Origin: Himantopus leucocephalus
Taxonomy: Eukaryota > Chordata > Aves > Charadriiformes > Recurvirostridae
Direction of reading: 5' to 3'
Length of the DNA: 64,000 bases
Assembly: GCA_003993805.1 (NCBI GenBank)
Contig: RSEF01000003.1
Span: 62,037,531-62,101,530 of the forward strand
Part shown: in pieces, positions 49,196 to 62,275 of the stretch
Layout: the number at the start of each line of letters is the position of its first letter
How positions within the stretch are numbered: position 1 is the first letter of the stretch
Notes under the pieces: generated by a model
What the model was told of the DNA's origin: nothing
What the model saw: the letters and a program-made list of their open reading frames with translations, nothing else
The model's database searches: none
Translations under genes and position numbers: made by a program

Positions 49196-52100
49196 TGTAT
49201 CATAACCTTTCACAAACCAGCACTGTTTCAGTTCTCTTTCTGTTACAAGTTTCTGTCAGGGGAACAATAACATCAAAACCTATTATCCACATTCAAGCAA
49301 AAAGCTCTATTACAGAACAGAAAACAACTCAACAGTTTAAACAACTAAAGGTTCTGTAATGTTTTCCAGAAAGTAAAACATGTCATTAATTCAGTGTGAT
49401 GAAACTCCTCCCAATGATCAGGATTACATCAAGCTGATTTTAATGGCATATTAGTTCCTTTTTTGAAGGAGCTGTTGGTTTATTCTCTCATTTTCATCCA
49501 CCATGGTATCACTTCAGGACAAAGACAAGTTTGTGCCGATACCCTACCTCTGCATTTGCATACGGTTCAATGCTTTATTTTTTTTTAACACATACTTATC
49601 GCTGAATTTTCTGGAATTTTAGTGCTTGAGAACAATTACAAGATCCTGTTAATGTAACTTTGTCCCTCCTAGGGACTGATGCACACTTTCCAATGTCAGG
49701 CCTTTTTTATTTTTTGTCCTTAAGACTATTTAGTAATATTTGTTAAAAATCTCTAAATCTATGAAATAGATTGTACCAGAGCAGTGAAATATATCCTAAT
49801 GCCTTTCATGTGACAATGGGATTTATAATAATGGGGTTAATAAGTGACATGATCACTTCATCTTGATAGGTTGTTTATGGTGGAGACACAAATTTATGAT
49901 GGACGCAAATTTACTTGTAAATTACCCGATTTTTTCTTGTCTTCTGTAAGGCTATCTTTTTTTTTTAATTCTGTGAAGAACTCATGTAATGTGATTGTCT
50001 GGTGACTCCATTACTGTTAGCATCCGAGCATTCATTATCCCATCAGCTTTCCCATTAACTGTGCACACACCTACAAAACATAACAATTCTAACTGTGATG
50101 GGCCATTAAAGGTTTGAATGGTTGGTTATGTTCCCAGGATTGCTGAAATCAAGAGAACCAGCTATTCAGCTTAATGGAGATAACTAACACCATTAAAGTC
50201 AGTGGCAGATGAGCCAGTACTATTGTTCCCAAGCACATGTTTTCAGATAGGAACATCTAATAATTTAAAAACAGGACTGCCAGTATGCCTTTAACTAGAA
50301 TATTCTGTAAATCCATGTAGTATTATTTCATTTGTTGGAAAGCTGTGACTTTTATTATCATCTTTGCTACAAACATTTCAGCTTTCTGCTGTGAAACAAA
50401 TTTATTTTCTTAAAATCACAGCACCATGTACTACTCCAAGCATTGTTTTATTTAAATGTCATTCAGGCCTTGACAATACCAGCCTCCCCCTTCAAAACCC
50501 TGTTTTATTTCAAAGGTAATGTAGCAGAAAGACTTGCTCTGGAGAGTTCTGGTACAGTACCACAGCAGTCAGCTTTTCTATTCGTGACTATTTTCTTAAC
50601 CAGCATTTTTAACATCGTGAGTCTTTTTATCTCTCTGTTTTAACTTTATAACAGTTCTTAGTGTAACAGGGAGAATTACACTAATTTAGACTTAGTCATG
50701 GCCTATAAAAGGCTGTGATTCCACTATTCTTGGCTAATCTTATATATGAAAAAAAAAAATTCTTCTGACTGCTACTTCACAAAAAATGTACTTTACACAG
50801 TCATGTTCTGTAGCTCCTGATGTGCGTCACTGACATCTTTTGTTTTTCTCCTGAATACCCAGTCTCTTTATACTTTTACTATCTCACAAGTCATCACTTT
50901 TCATAATTACAGTTGTGTTAATCTTTGTGTTTGCCTTATGGTCAGTGTACAATTTAATGCATCCATCATACAGTGTGGTTATCTGTCTATCAATGGAGAA
51001 CCATCCCACTGGAGTCCTCGGTCTTTTACAGACTGCTTTCCAGCATTTTGCAGAATCAGGTTTTTTTTCAATTTTAGTTCTTGCTGCATTGTGTACTGAA
51101 AGGCATTTTATTAGTTGTTCTTACCAACATTGACAAGAGGACTTAAATATTTTAGGTTCACAGCCTTGGAGCTCTAGTTAGCACAGTCAAACTGGCACTG
51201 GTCTGGGCCTTATGATGTTTCCTAAAGCAATATTTAAAGATACTATGAAGAAGAACATATAGAATTCCTAGCATAAGACATTTGCACTTATGACCTTGCA
51301 CAAGCTTTCACCAGTTAATATCCATTTCTCTTGAAATCATGAATCATTCTTTACAAACTTAGCAGTTCAATCACTTTTCTCTTAGGTGTGTGCTCTTATA
51401 AGGGTGTTGCTAGCCAAGGAAAAAGCAGTCAGGGAGTTGTTTAGTTTTGTCCACAGGTCTACTCCTATCCACGCTCCAAAAGTATCTAGGGAAAAGTACA
51501 GAGAAAACTTCGAAATTAAAAAACAAAACAAAACAAAACCCAACTGCTATGAGAAACTCCTTTTTTTTCCTAATTTCAGAAACAGAGTTTGTAAATAAGA
51601 TAACCTCTGTAACCACCTGTCAGTCAGGTAGCTGTCAAAGTTTCCCATTCTGGTTGGTGGTTTCACTCCTCAGATCTCAGCATGTACCTGGGTAGGCTCA
51701 AACCTTTGTCAAGGTCTATGTTCTCCTCTTCTGTGTGATACTCTTCACTTCACAAGACTTAGGCGATGTCCAGCATGTTAAAAGAAAACCTGCTCATGGT
51801 ACCTTGGGGAGAGGACTAGCCTACATTTCAGAGAGACCTTTCAAGTTGTATCTGCACAGGTCTTTCAGGGCTGGAATGATGCAGGCCTGGCATCCAGACA
51901 ACCCATAATGCCCATCTAAGCAAATCACATTAATTGGTTACTGTTAACTTAAAAAAAAAGGCTTCCTCTTACTGAATAGTTCCTAACCTTTGCAATCTAA
52001 AAATTGGGAACACAGAACACTTACCTTCTTCCTGCTGAGTAATTTTTCTGTTTATTGGTATTAGCTTTCAAATGACAGTACTAAAGAGCTATAATGATTT

Positions 52101-54570
52101 GTACTGAAGACACTTAGCAAAAGGCTCATTAACAGCTGAGATGAGCTGTAAAAGAAACACATAAAATGTCAAGCTAATTTAAAAAATCACGATACACTTG
52201 GGAATGGGCTATTAAACAATAACACTTACACAGCACAGAAAGGTCTGAAAATTAACATAGCAGAGTGACAGACACTGCTATCATTAGGAATCCAGCTCAA
52301 GCTCCCATAGTGTGTCACAGGAATCAAAGTCCTGGAAATGTAAGAGACATACAGATCCAGTATGAAAGCTCAGTAACGAAGGCCCATGGTTCAGCCTTAC
52401 CGTATAGACTATGTAAGAGGGCACTCTGTCTTATAATAGACAATATGGCATGCCAGCCTATATTGCCCAATGACAGGCCATCTAAATGGACATGTAATAG
52501 TAGAGCAGTGATGTCACTAAGCCATCATGATATTACTGCCAGCTCTGGGGGGAAACCTGTAGCAGAGTGGAGGAGGCCAGCAAGCACACAGTCTTGAGCT
52601 GAGCTCATGAAATGAGTTCTGACTTAAGTACCTTGTACGTGCTCAGGTTTTAAACACCTACTGAGGCAGTTCTAATATAAATGCTTATATTCCTGATACA
52701 AACAATGGAGACTTCCAGATGGGTGACCAGATGGTTTCAAAAAATAGATCAGGCAAAATGGATGCCGCACCACAGGTTTTTCGCTTGCATTCCTTGGACT
52801 ATCTGTCATAACAGTCTAATTATTCTAATTCTTTTAAAAAAAAAAAAGCAGAAGCATCACAGAAAGACTGTGAATTACAGAATCACTGAAAAGGGAGACT
52901 TAAAAGTGTTGATACTTAATCCTTGCAATTTGGCCATTAGCTCACATTCTACACCCAAGTGACCTTCCTGTTTCTGTGTTCATAATCCCTTATCATGGGA
53001 AAGTCTTAATCATCATGAAATCTCTGCAGTTCAGAGTGCTTCTATCTTTTATTTCACTACTGTATTGCTCATATGAGTGAGCTGCTTCACAGATGTTCTG
53101 AAGAAGTATTTGAGTAGTCATAAAATCTTTTGAAAATTCAATTAAAGACTTTTAAAAATGCAGCTCATGTTTCTGAAGTTCCACCAAAAGCTTGGATACC
53201 GGTCCAATTTGTTGACAGACGCCTGTTGCTTTTTCAGCCCTAATTCACTTAAAGAGAATGATTATGGACTTCTGTGGAGCTGCTGGAAAACTAGAATATA
53301 CAGAATTGGGCTTCTTGTCAACAAAAGATCATTCATCTGCTGCTAAAATATTTAAAAGTGTGCAGTTAGGCTTCCCTGTGATTTCGTGACTAATCAAATT
53401 TAGAAAAATGCAGTAGGAGTATTAAAGTTTTCATGGTTTGTTCACTTGTTCGCTATTTGTTTGGAGGTTGTCTGGTGTTTTATTTCTGATGTTTCTTTGC
53501 TCCGGAGAAGCAACTACTTGAAAGGATAGTTTTGGGTTTTTTTCAGTTTCCATTTAAGAAAGCAGTAATTAAAATGTAGAAACAGCATTTAAACTCCTCA
53601 GTCCATAGGCCATGCCTGTGCTTTGAGCAAAACATTGCCACTCTTGAACTACCATTGATATCGAGGGGCTGAAATGTCATGTTTAAGTTGAAAACATTTT
53701 CTAAAGCCACTGTGAAAAACTAACGGATGATGTGATATGATACTGTAGCCATCAATAAAAATTTCCACTGAATATGACAGAGAAGGAAGAAGTCAGATAA
53801 TGAAGACAGGATGATAGAAGAAAAATCCACTAAAATAAATCAGTTTTAAAAGCAGAGTAGAAGTAGCAGCGTGGAATTGGACCACTGAGGATAATAAGGG
53901 AGTTCACCTCCTAAGTTACTTCTAGTCATATTGATCCCACACAGCTGGAGAACAATCAGGTAGTTATGACAGTCCTTTATGTACATTTCTATTCATGTCC
54001 CAAAAACCTGCATTCACTTAATGTAATAGTGGTGGTGGAAAGGGGGAAAAAACATTATCGTTACTAAAAAAGAAGCCAGGCCTCTGAAGACATGTTCCTT
54101 TTTTAGTTCAAGGATGGATTGGACATTTTTGGAAAGCCAATATTCTAAAACAAAGAAAACAATAATGATATGTCAGCTGTTCTAAGAAAAATTATTCTGA
54201 CAAAAAAAAGTTTCAGTCATGGAAAATAGTCTTGAAACCAGATTCTGTTGTTAGATTTATTAAAGGTTTTGGTTTTTTCCCTCCTTTCTTTGACAGCAAT
54301 GTGGAAACTCAAATCCAGCATTCAAACTCCAAAATGACATATAAAAATAAATATCGATGCTGCTGAAGGAAGATATTTTTGAAATAGTTGTATGGCTCAG
54401 GCAGACAAAAGCTCATCTTGAGCCCATTCTTAAGCATTTGCAACACATGGGATACATTTGAGCTTTCTTCATAAAGTACCACCAGCACGTTAAAAGTGCG
54501 CTCCAAGTTTGAGCCAACCCCAAAAGCTTTTCTTTTTATGAGCTTCCTGCCAGTTAAAATAATATGTTCT
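49196..54570. other. Gene-free AT-rich sequence
   Basis: No supported gene. A short inverted pair cttaatgg/ccattaaag (50170-50198) and a half-palindrome ccattgatatcgagggg (53652-53668) may be further relics of the palindromic family. Poly-A tracts occur at about 50749-50758 and 52836-52848. A weak CR1-tail-like string lies at about 52876-52922. Confidence 0.6.
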
Positions 54571-54632
54571 ACCACACACACACATATACATCTATACACT
54601 GTAATGTATATGAAACTGGTTTTATATATATG
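54571..54632. repeat. CA/TA-rich microsatellite cluster
   Basis: accacacacacacatataca is followed within 50 bp by tttatatatatgaa. It is an interrupted dinucleotide tract. Confidence 0.75.
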
Positions 54633-56539
54633 AAGTATGGTTTTGCCTAAATTCTTTTAGTATTTTAATACACACTTTTAAAGTTCTTAATATTGGAGTG
54701 AAGGTACCCTGGTGGTATATAAAGTTTGTTTTATTCATCAATTTGCTGTCTACCTTCATAGAAAAGAAGTATAGTATTCTCCTTGAGGCACCACATGGCA
54801 ACTCACAAGTTGTGCCTTCATTTTCTGGTGCTACCACTGGATTCACGTATAACACTTGGCAGAATATTGAATCCTTTTGCTTTGTAAAATGGGAATAGGA
54901 CTTTTCTGTAACAGGAGGAGTATCCGAAGGAATGAGACAACACCACACACTTAAAAATAAAACAAATTTTGAAGGCAGCTTGTGGCTTTAAACAGTAGCA
55001 TCTCTCTGCCCCAGTGCTGCTGACACGTCTTCCCACCCACCAGAGGAAAATTTGTTCCAGCCCCCCTCCTCACTCTCAAAGCCTGTTCCAGTTGGTGGGA
55101 ATGAGGCAAAAGACCATTAGGGCTCTATGTTCTTTGGGTTTTATCTGAGTTACCTACTTAGATTAGAAGACTCAGGCTATCATAACCACCTTCTTAGGCA
55201 CTAACTTCTGTGAGAAGTGGGCACATAAATTTCTTTATGGCTCTAAGTCCTTAGGGTATGGGCATAGCCTCACCATATGTCTGCATGGTGCATAAGGCAC
55301 TAGGATTATAAGGCAATACTGGAATGGGAGAGAAATAAAGTAACCAACTAATCAGACTAATTTAAATGTCATCCTTGGTGGCAAGTAGACTGCAAGTCTC
55401 ATGAAATGAGGGTTGGCTTTATTTTTCCCTTTCCCTTTATCTCCTTAGCAAATACAACAATGTTGTTGTGTAATTTTTATTTAGTTTAATTTAACGATTT
55501 TTCAAGAAATGTCTAGCACTCTGCATCACTGAATGCTCCTCCCCTCTATTTTGGTTTCTTTTATAAAGCAATATAAAAAAATAGATTTGCACTGAATGTT
55601 TTACATTGCATTATATTGAAGTGTGCTTTACTATAATCTCTTTTTAACAGCATTATTGCACTAATACCTCTGGAGTGATCTGAGAAGCAACAGGTCTTTT
55701 AGGTTACGAAAGAAGCAAGACATTTAAGCAAAGGAAAATATATTTAAATTGGAATAAGTATATTTCCTAATTCTGGATTTAATATTCCAGCCCTGTTAGA
55801 GTCAAATAGAGAACTGGGGCACACACTAAAGATCATGCTGGCAAACAATGAGTGAATGAATAATCCAGAAAGAGAGCCTCACTTCTGTGTTAATTTTTTG
55901 CACACGGGAGCTTGCTGTTGCCGTCCCACTTTAAAGCTGATTAATTTTTGCAACATTCTTAGGGGAAATTCATCATACCCAGGTCACTGAAGTCACTAAA
56001 TACATTGGGATAGCAGTGATGGTCGCAGTGTCAGAGCCATTCATCTGTGTACTGGCTAGGAAAAAGGTGACATACTTCATGCCTCCAAAATCCCGTTTAA
56101 GATACCAGACTAATGAGTACCTGTGAGTGTTCACCTGGGATATAGGCAGGACTCACTGCGTTGGGTCGGAGCAAGGGTTGATCTGTTTTATTTTCCTGGC
56201 CCAAACTACGCCCAGAAGCAGAGGCTTAAGGAGGATTTCAAGAACAGGGCAAGTGCATGAGATGATACTTTTCTAGATGCTCTCACGGACTCTTAGTTTG
56301 TGTTACATTTCTTCAGGAAGAAGACCCAAGTGGACCCAGAGGAAAGGAGAGATTACTCTTTTCCATAGACTCAAGTGGCCTGCTTTGGGAAGAGGAGTGA
56401 GAAGAGGTGGGAGAAAAAAAGCATGCAGTGGCAGCTGTGTGTGGAGGAAAGGAAAGAGTGGGAAAGTCTCAGCGGGGAGCGGGAGCCTGCTGCTCGTGGA
56501 GGGAGGCGGTGGGACTGCAGTGAGAGCAGGCAACAGGCA
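54633..56539. other. Gene-free sequence
   Basis: No supported gene. Purine-rich DNA starts at about 56390. Overlapping frames at 56277-56566 arise from this skew. Confidence 0.6.
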
Positions 56540-56729
56540 GTTTTAGTTCACTCAGTGATTTTCTGAGTCACAGAAAACTCTGCCCAGGCCCCTCTGGTGC
56601 CCAAAGGATTTTTTTCGTCTGCTCTAGGGTCTGGTTTGCTGTTCCCTGGTCTGTTCCCTGGCCAGACCAGACCAGAGGGGACTGGTAAAAGTTTGTTGAG
56701 ACTCAAAAAGTCACTGAGTGAATTAGAAC
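56540..56729. mobile_element. MITE-like element with long inverted arms
   Basis: Left arm 56547-56598 and right arm 56671-56722 are complementary at 42 of 52 positions without any gap. They start with a perfect 12-base match (ttcactcagtga against tcactgagtgaa) and end in a perfect cccctctggt/accagagggg block. The 72-nt spacer contains a nested inverted pair, tggtctg/cagacca (56648-56668). Pairing continues weakly for several bases outside. This is the structure of a small non-autonomous DNA transposon or foldback element. No flanking target duplication is obvious. I cannot assign a superfamily, and no transposase is present. Confidence 0.75.
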
Positions 56730-57134
56730 CAAGCCTGAAAGCAGGGATTTGCTTGCAGAGTACGTAGTGAGAGAGTTAGCTGTAAGCACTTCCTATTTCT
56801 GTTCCATCTGTCCTAATAAATTTGAGTTTTGTCTATTTATGTAGCTAATTATCTATTAGACATTATAATAAAAAATGTCTTTTTAGTTGTCTTCAATTAG
56901 GTTGCCAAAAAGAGAAGATATATATAGATCTCATGCCAAGCTCTGGCAAACTTGTCCCACGGCACACTCATTTTGTTTTTTATATCTTAGGTTTTTCTCT
57001 TCAGTTTGATGCTGAGGCCCTCATAACAATTTGCAATAGTGCATTAGGCAGTATTACCTCTGAAATATAGCCATATATAATAATTGCTGTGCAGGTCACA
57101 CTCAGTAGCAAAAGACATCTGTAAAACATAGTAC
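56730..57134. other. Gene-free AT-rich sequence
   Basis: Nothing recognisable beyond AT-rich unique DNA. Confidence 0.6.
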
Positions 57135-57205
57135 TAGATTCTGCTCTTAGTTGCACCAGTGAATTTAAACACATGGCTCAAAGGAAAGCTCTATTGATTT
57201 TTCAT
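57135..57205. repeat. Palindromic repeat half-copy (ATTCTGCTCT...CACCAGTG type)
   Basis: agattctgctcttagttgca followed by ccagtgaatttaaacac and ctctattgatttttcat matches, with decay, a bird and reptile palindromic repeat that reads AGATTCTGCTCTCAGTTACA-CCAGTGTAAAT, then a CCATTGATTTCAATGG block. The second arm is not visible. Confidence 0.5.
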
Positions 57206-59136
57206 ATCCCAGAAGATGTCCATTGCAATGTAGAGGCCTTGAATATGCTTGTCTGCTTTCTGATGTAGATGGCTTAAGGAATATTGAGTCCCTTGCAGCT
57301 ATGGGCTCTCACTTACCCCCTGCTAGAGGAGTACTGACTAGTATTCATCAGGGAAGATTCACTTTTAACGCTTTCTCTCTTCAGTGCACCCAAGTTTTCC
57401 CCAGGAGCTGCAGTTCTGAAGGTGCACTGTCCTGACAGGTACGTCAATAACTCTGCCGTGCTCTAGGTTCTTCATGCTTGGGGAAACTTAAGAATTTCCA
57501 AATTGCCAGTATTCTTTTTAAAACCTATAATAGCTTGGGAGTGAAGCAGGAAATTTGTCCTGGTAAAGAAAGATTTTTGTTCTTATTCTCACTTGTTATT
57601 GGGTTTCCAATTAATAAACAGCATAGTATTTATGCTGAAAGACTTTTCCGTACTAGGCTAGTTGTAACAATAACAGTTCTTCCGTCATTCCTGCTTGAGG
57701 AAGGTGGGCAACACATTCTCATTTCCCCTAAAAAACTTTGGGTCTTCTCTGCTTGTTTGTTCTAGGAGGAACTTTCTTCCCTCTCATATGGTTTTATTTT
57801 CACACTGAATTTTCTACAAATGTAGCTAATTAAGGCCCTAATCACTGCCTGGAGTCCTATGACCTTCTAGGTGGTCAGAGTACTTTTAAGATTATTAAAA
57901 CATTTAATGAAATCATGCATCATGAGCAGCATTCACTATGGATTCAACTCTGCACCTTGAGTTCGCATTTAGTTAAGCTATGTCTGTACTGCACAGTGTG
58001 ACCTACCATACTGCTTTTTGACTCCTAATCAAGGGTCATACAGAGCGAACCTTCCTACCCACACACGTGGATTACCATTGCATAGAAACCAGAACATGAT
58101 TGCTCCAGCCAGACCCCATTGTGGCCTGCATCTGCATATGAGAATATGGGACAAGCCACTAATAATACGGATGATAGTCACAGCACACCACCTCAGCTGA
58201 TGCAAGTAAAGTACAATTACCCACTGGAGAATCTGAAAATGCCAGAGGACAGTGAAGTTCTTGAGATGCAGTGGCATTAGCCTTCATACTCTATTGTAGC
58301 ATGCTCATACCATGCTAGCTACCTTAGCTTTTGATCTTAACATTAATGCTCTGCTCAGAAATGCAGTGAGGTCTTTTTTGATCCTTTCAGGACCAAGGAT
58401 GAAATAAGTGTGGCTTTCATGGCCACCACAATGGCATACTATAGGCATTTGCATTGTCATTGTCCCTATTCTACCCTAAATACAATATTGTAGAGTTCAA
58501 ACAGCTTGTCAAAATCTGGTCTGGCCAAGATGGGCTTTCTCCAAGAATTTTTATTCCTCCTAATAAATTCAATTTTTCTTTTTGATTCCTTGTTTCCATT
58601 TGGGGGGCTAATCTGCCAGTTCAGTTTACTGGCTGTTTTGCCACCTCACGTTTTCTGTCCTTTCTAGGGTCTTATTCTAGGTGTTTCCCATCTGAGCCTC
58701 TGAATTTCCTAGTGCTTCAGCTATGACACAGTCTTTATGATCACCTGCTTCAACTGCAGCACCTAAGTTCCTTCTTTTGGGGAGGTATTTCTTCTCACTC
58801 TGTCAAACACTCTCTTTCCTTCGTCCTCTTTTGCCATATAATTTAATCTGTTCTACAGCAACACTTTTCTCCCCACAACTATTCTATTTCTGTAGTCTCT
58901 TCCTCACCCTGAACATAGCAAGACAAAGTGTAGTTCAGGACAGGCTTCAGTCTTGAACTTTTCCTTTTTTTTTTTTCCTGAAAATAAACAGAAAACTAGC
59001 AACAGAAAAACCTCTCTTCCCTCCTCCCCCAGAAAACAAACAGCTCCTTTGTATCTAAGATGGTGCTGTGCTGTTGGCACAGAATTTCTTGCTAACTAGT
59101 CCTTGGCTGAAGAAAAATTATACTCCAGGCCTGCTT
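57206..59136. other. Gene-free sequence
   Basis: No supported gene. A T-tract lies at about 58966-58977. Short frames at 57223-57765 and 58018-58277 are unrecognised. Confidence 0.6.
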
Positions 59137-59321
59137 CAGTTGCCTAAAAATAGGCATCTAGTGCTGGTTTAGACGCCATAGGAACCTGGCCTCCAGCTAC
59201 TGGCTGCCCAGAAGGCCAAGGTTTCTCATAAGCCCTGTGTCATGCCTGCCAGCCCCATGATAATGTTTTGGATACTGTAGGGCACCTCAAACGGTACTGA
59301 GCTCCTATATTTAGGCAACTG
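59137..59321. mobile_element. MITE-like element with CAGTTGCC terminal inverted repeats
   Basis: The element opens with cagttgcctaaaaatagg and closes with cctatatttaggcaactg. The arms pair over about 45-50 bp (59137-59182 with 59275-59321). The first 10 bases match perfectly, and about 22 of the first 30 match, with mostly transition differences. CAG...CTG ends recall hAT-type transposons, but no matching 8-bp flanking duplication is visible. The centre has no coding capacity. Confidence 0.7.
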
Positions 59322-60602
59322 GATCATTTCCCCAGCAGCACAATTGTTCTGGGATGAAATGAATCACTCTCTGGAAAACGCATCCTCTCCATTGACTAAA
59401 GAGGGAACCTAAACTACTTGTTTACATGCTTTCAGAGACCTAACCATGGGCGAGAAGAACTACACCCTGAAACTATGTCTGCCCAGCAAAATGATGGATG
59501 ACTGTGGCAGATGGCTGCCATGGCTAGCCTAATCTTGGTCCAGGTAAGAACAGCAAGAGAAGAGGACATACCACGAGGCTAGCATGTGAAAGCACCTATG
59601 CCGCTGACCTAGATCTCCTAGAGAGCTCATACTCTGGTTATTAGCACGTGCTAAAGCTGATATTGTCAAATCTTAACAGCTACCATTATCTGTGCTACCT
59701 TAGATTAGGTTAACCAAAGTATGATAGCACATGGTACAACTGTACCTGCATTTTCCTTATTGACCTGTTGTACTGGTTTAACTTTCTTCAGCATAACGTA
59801 TTTTGTTTGAATGTCACACAGTCATCTTTTTCTCCAGAGAAAATGTGGACATATTTAACGATTTGTGATTATCTTCCAACATTTTTTGCATTTGTTTTTT
59901 ATTATACAGATTTGCTTTCCCAGTCTATCCGTACCACTTTACTTTGTTTCATTCCCTATTAAAACAGTCTAAAACTTCCTGCAATAACATTCTCAAAGCA
60001 TAGTTACTCAAAAAGGTTTTGCTACAAGAGTTGCCGTAATTACCCTATCAATATGACAATTGTACACTGCAGTGTTTGGGATGATTATTGAGGAATTCTG
60101 TAGCAATTTTAAATAAGAGTGGTTGGTTTGTTTGTCAGTTTATTATGTCCTTCTTTTATTGCCACAATCACATCTGCAAACAATAATCCTTCTATTTTGT
60201 CCTCTGAGCGTTCAGTTATGGTTCATGAAAAGCTGCCATTTTATTTCTCTTTTCCCACTGCTCCCATCTTATAAACTGCTCCATTATTTAGACGGACTTT
60301 TCTCTGCCTTGTTTTCACACGTGCACTCCTGTAGTGTACACAACAGTGATTTCTCTAAAAATAGCTATTCCTCTTGCACAAACGTTAAGTGTTATAACAG
60401 GATTTTAGTCAGAACCCTTCAGTGTCGTGTTCATATAATCTATTTTCATTTATAAAAAGACTTGCAGCATTAGCAGAGTCACAACCTCTGTATTAAGGCA
60501 TACAGGAGCAGAGAGGACATGCTGGAGAGGGGGTTATACCACTAAAGCTGCCAACAGTAAGGGCATGTGAGCTGGATCCCACTCCGTCTCAGGCAGAATT
60601 GC
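59322..60602. other. Gene-free AT-rich sequence
   Basis: No supported gene. A 110-codon plus frame at 60123-60455 is pyrimidine-rich, hydrophobic and unrecognised. Confidence 0.6.
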
Positions 60603-60657
60603 TCATTTCCACTGAACTGCAAGTTCTTCCTTAATGCTGATTGATGAGTGGAAATGA
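60603..60657. repeat. Hairpin with perfect 11-bp arms
   Basis: tcatttccact (60603-60613) and agtggaaatga (60647-60657) are exact complements with a 33-nt loop. The upstream ctcaggcagaattgctc context resembles the CTCAGGCAAAA-TCCCACTGAA version of the palindromic repeat family. Confidence 0.65.
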
Positions 60658-62243
60658 CACTTTCAGAATATGTTTACACTGCACACAGACATGTTATAGC
60701 TTGGGTAAAAACACAAAGGTATTACTGCAAAGACATAGAGAGCCTGTGGCCCAACGCTGCTGAGAGTTATGTTCAAATTATGTCACAAATAATAAGCTGA
60801 AACTGAAAACAGATCAGAAATGTGGAGGCATAGAGACGGACTAAAATGAAGTTAGGCTGAGGCATTTTCTTTTGACTTGCTATTATTTGTTTAGTAAATT
60901 CTGAACAAATTGCAGACTAACATCAATAGGAAAGTATTTGTGATTGACTGACAAAAATATTGTTGCATTGATGGAAACTCTGACTTAACCTTATAAAATA
61001 ACTCATTTCCAGAAGCCAGCGTTTTCAGCTGATGCATACCTTCACTCTCTTGAAGCCCAATATCCTCCCTATAGTCACTGAACTCATTCTTCCAATTTAG
61101 GTCTGGTTGGGGGGAAAAAAAGAAGAAGAAATACAGACAAAAACATATCTGTGACTGTTTATCTGTGCTTCCTGTAGTTTTTACTGGGCATCTTTGTTAC
61201 TTTATAGTGTTCACTATCTGTAAACTGTCCTAAACTAGAATCCACAATTTGGAAATGTTATTAACAGTTAAGCCTTTGTCAGCCATGCAATGGATAGGTA
61301 CTGTTCAGGTCCTGTTCAGATACTGAAAGCAAAAGAGCTGTCAGGGTGTTGTCCTGTCTCTGCTGAGAAGGTGCGTGACCAACCTCGCTCAGCTAGCTCA
61401 GCAGCACTTGGACACTTACTGCCACTGTGCTCTCCAGTGCAGTACAGTGAGCCCAGCCAAGCTTGGCGTTTGTTTAATTCGGAGGCTTAGAGAAAGACTT
61501 CACTGCCGTGAAGTAAAAGGAGGCACTGAAAACCGTGAAGGTTAGAAGTGAAATGTACATGAAACGAAATCTGATTTCAAGCTTTATTCATAATATTTCT
61601 CCCAGTAATCAAAGATGGATTTAATCAGAAAATAAGAAATGTAGTTGTTCTTCATGGGCTCACTTAAAATATCTACAGTAGCATGCAAAAAAGGTTTAGT
61701 TTTCCTTGGGAAACCTTGAGCTTTAAGGACATCAATCCCTTACTGTCAGATGACTCCAGAGTTGGAATCCCTACAACTGGACTTGATGAAGAAGCTTTTT
61801 AGTATACTTTAAAACATTTAAAGTATTTAAACTATTTGTGTTTAAAGATCACCTGTAGAGTTAATAGAGTCCAATCTGAAATACAGACCTAAGGCAGGCG
61901 AACACGTTTTCTGAAAGGAACAAACTGCCAAGTGTTTGCTGTATCTTGACAGCAGTCTTACTCTAACAGCTCAGTTCGACTGCAGAAAGATATCACTAGC
62001 CCAGATTTAGGCTGATTTTGCAGACTAACAAGTTTGCTACAGGCTGAACTAAATTCCTCTGAGTTTTTAGCTTTGACAAGGGTAGGAGGAAAGATAAAGA
62101 AGATTTCTTCCCCCTCCCTTATGACTTCCTTCATATCCCTTGGAAAAAAACGAAAATATTTCCAGGCACTGCCATTTAAACTGATTTGTCTGTTCTCAGT
62201 AATCCTCTGAGAGGATAATACCTGTGCAATCTACTGAAATTAG
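60658..62243. other. Gene-free AT-rich sequence
   Basis: No supported gene, RNA or clear repeat. Confidence 0.6.
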
Positions 62244-62275
62244 TCTTTTCTTTCTTTTTTTTTTTTGGGGGGGGG
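62244..62275. repeat. Pyrimidine tract followed by G9
   Basis: A cttttctttct-type tract running into twelve T is followed directly by nine G. Such a T-to-G homopolymer junction is prone to replication slippage and to sequencing error. Confidence 0.8.

Noticed and set aside
52876..52922. acagaatcactgaaaaggg resembling a reversed CR1 tail
   Set aside because: A faint resemblance only; the following bases match CR1 too poorly to call by eye.
56277..56566. Overlapping 60-90-codon frames in purine-rich DNA
   Set aside because: Three frames overlap on both strands, explained by strand composition skew.
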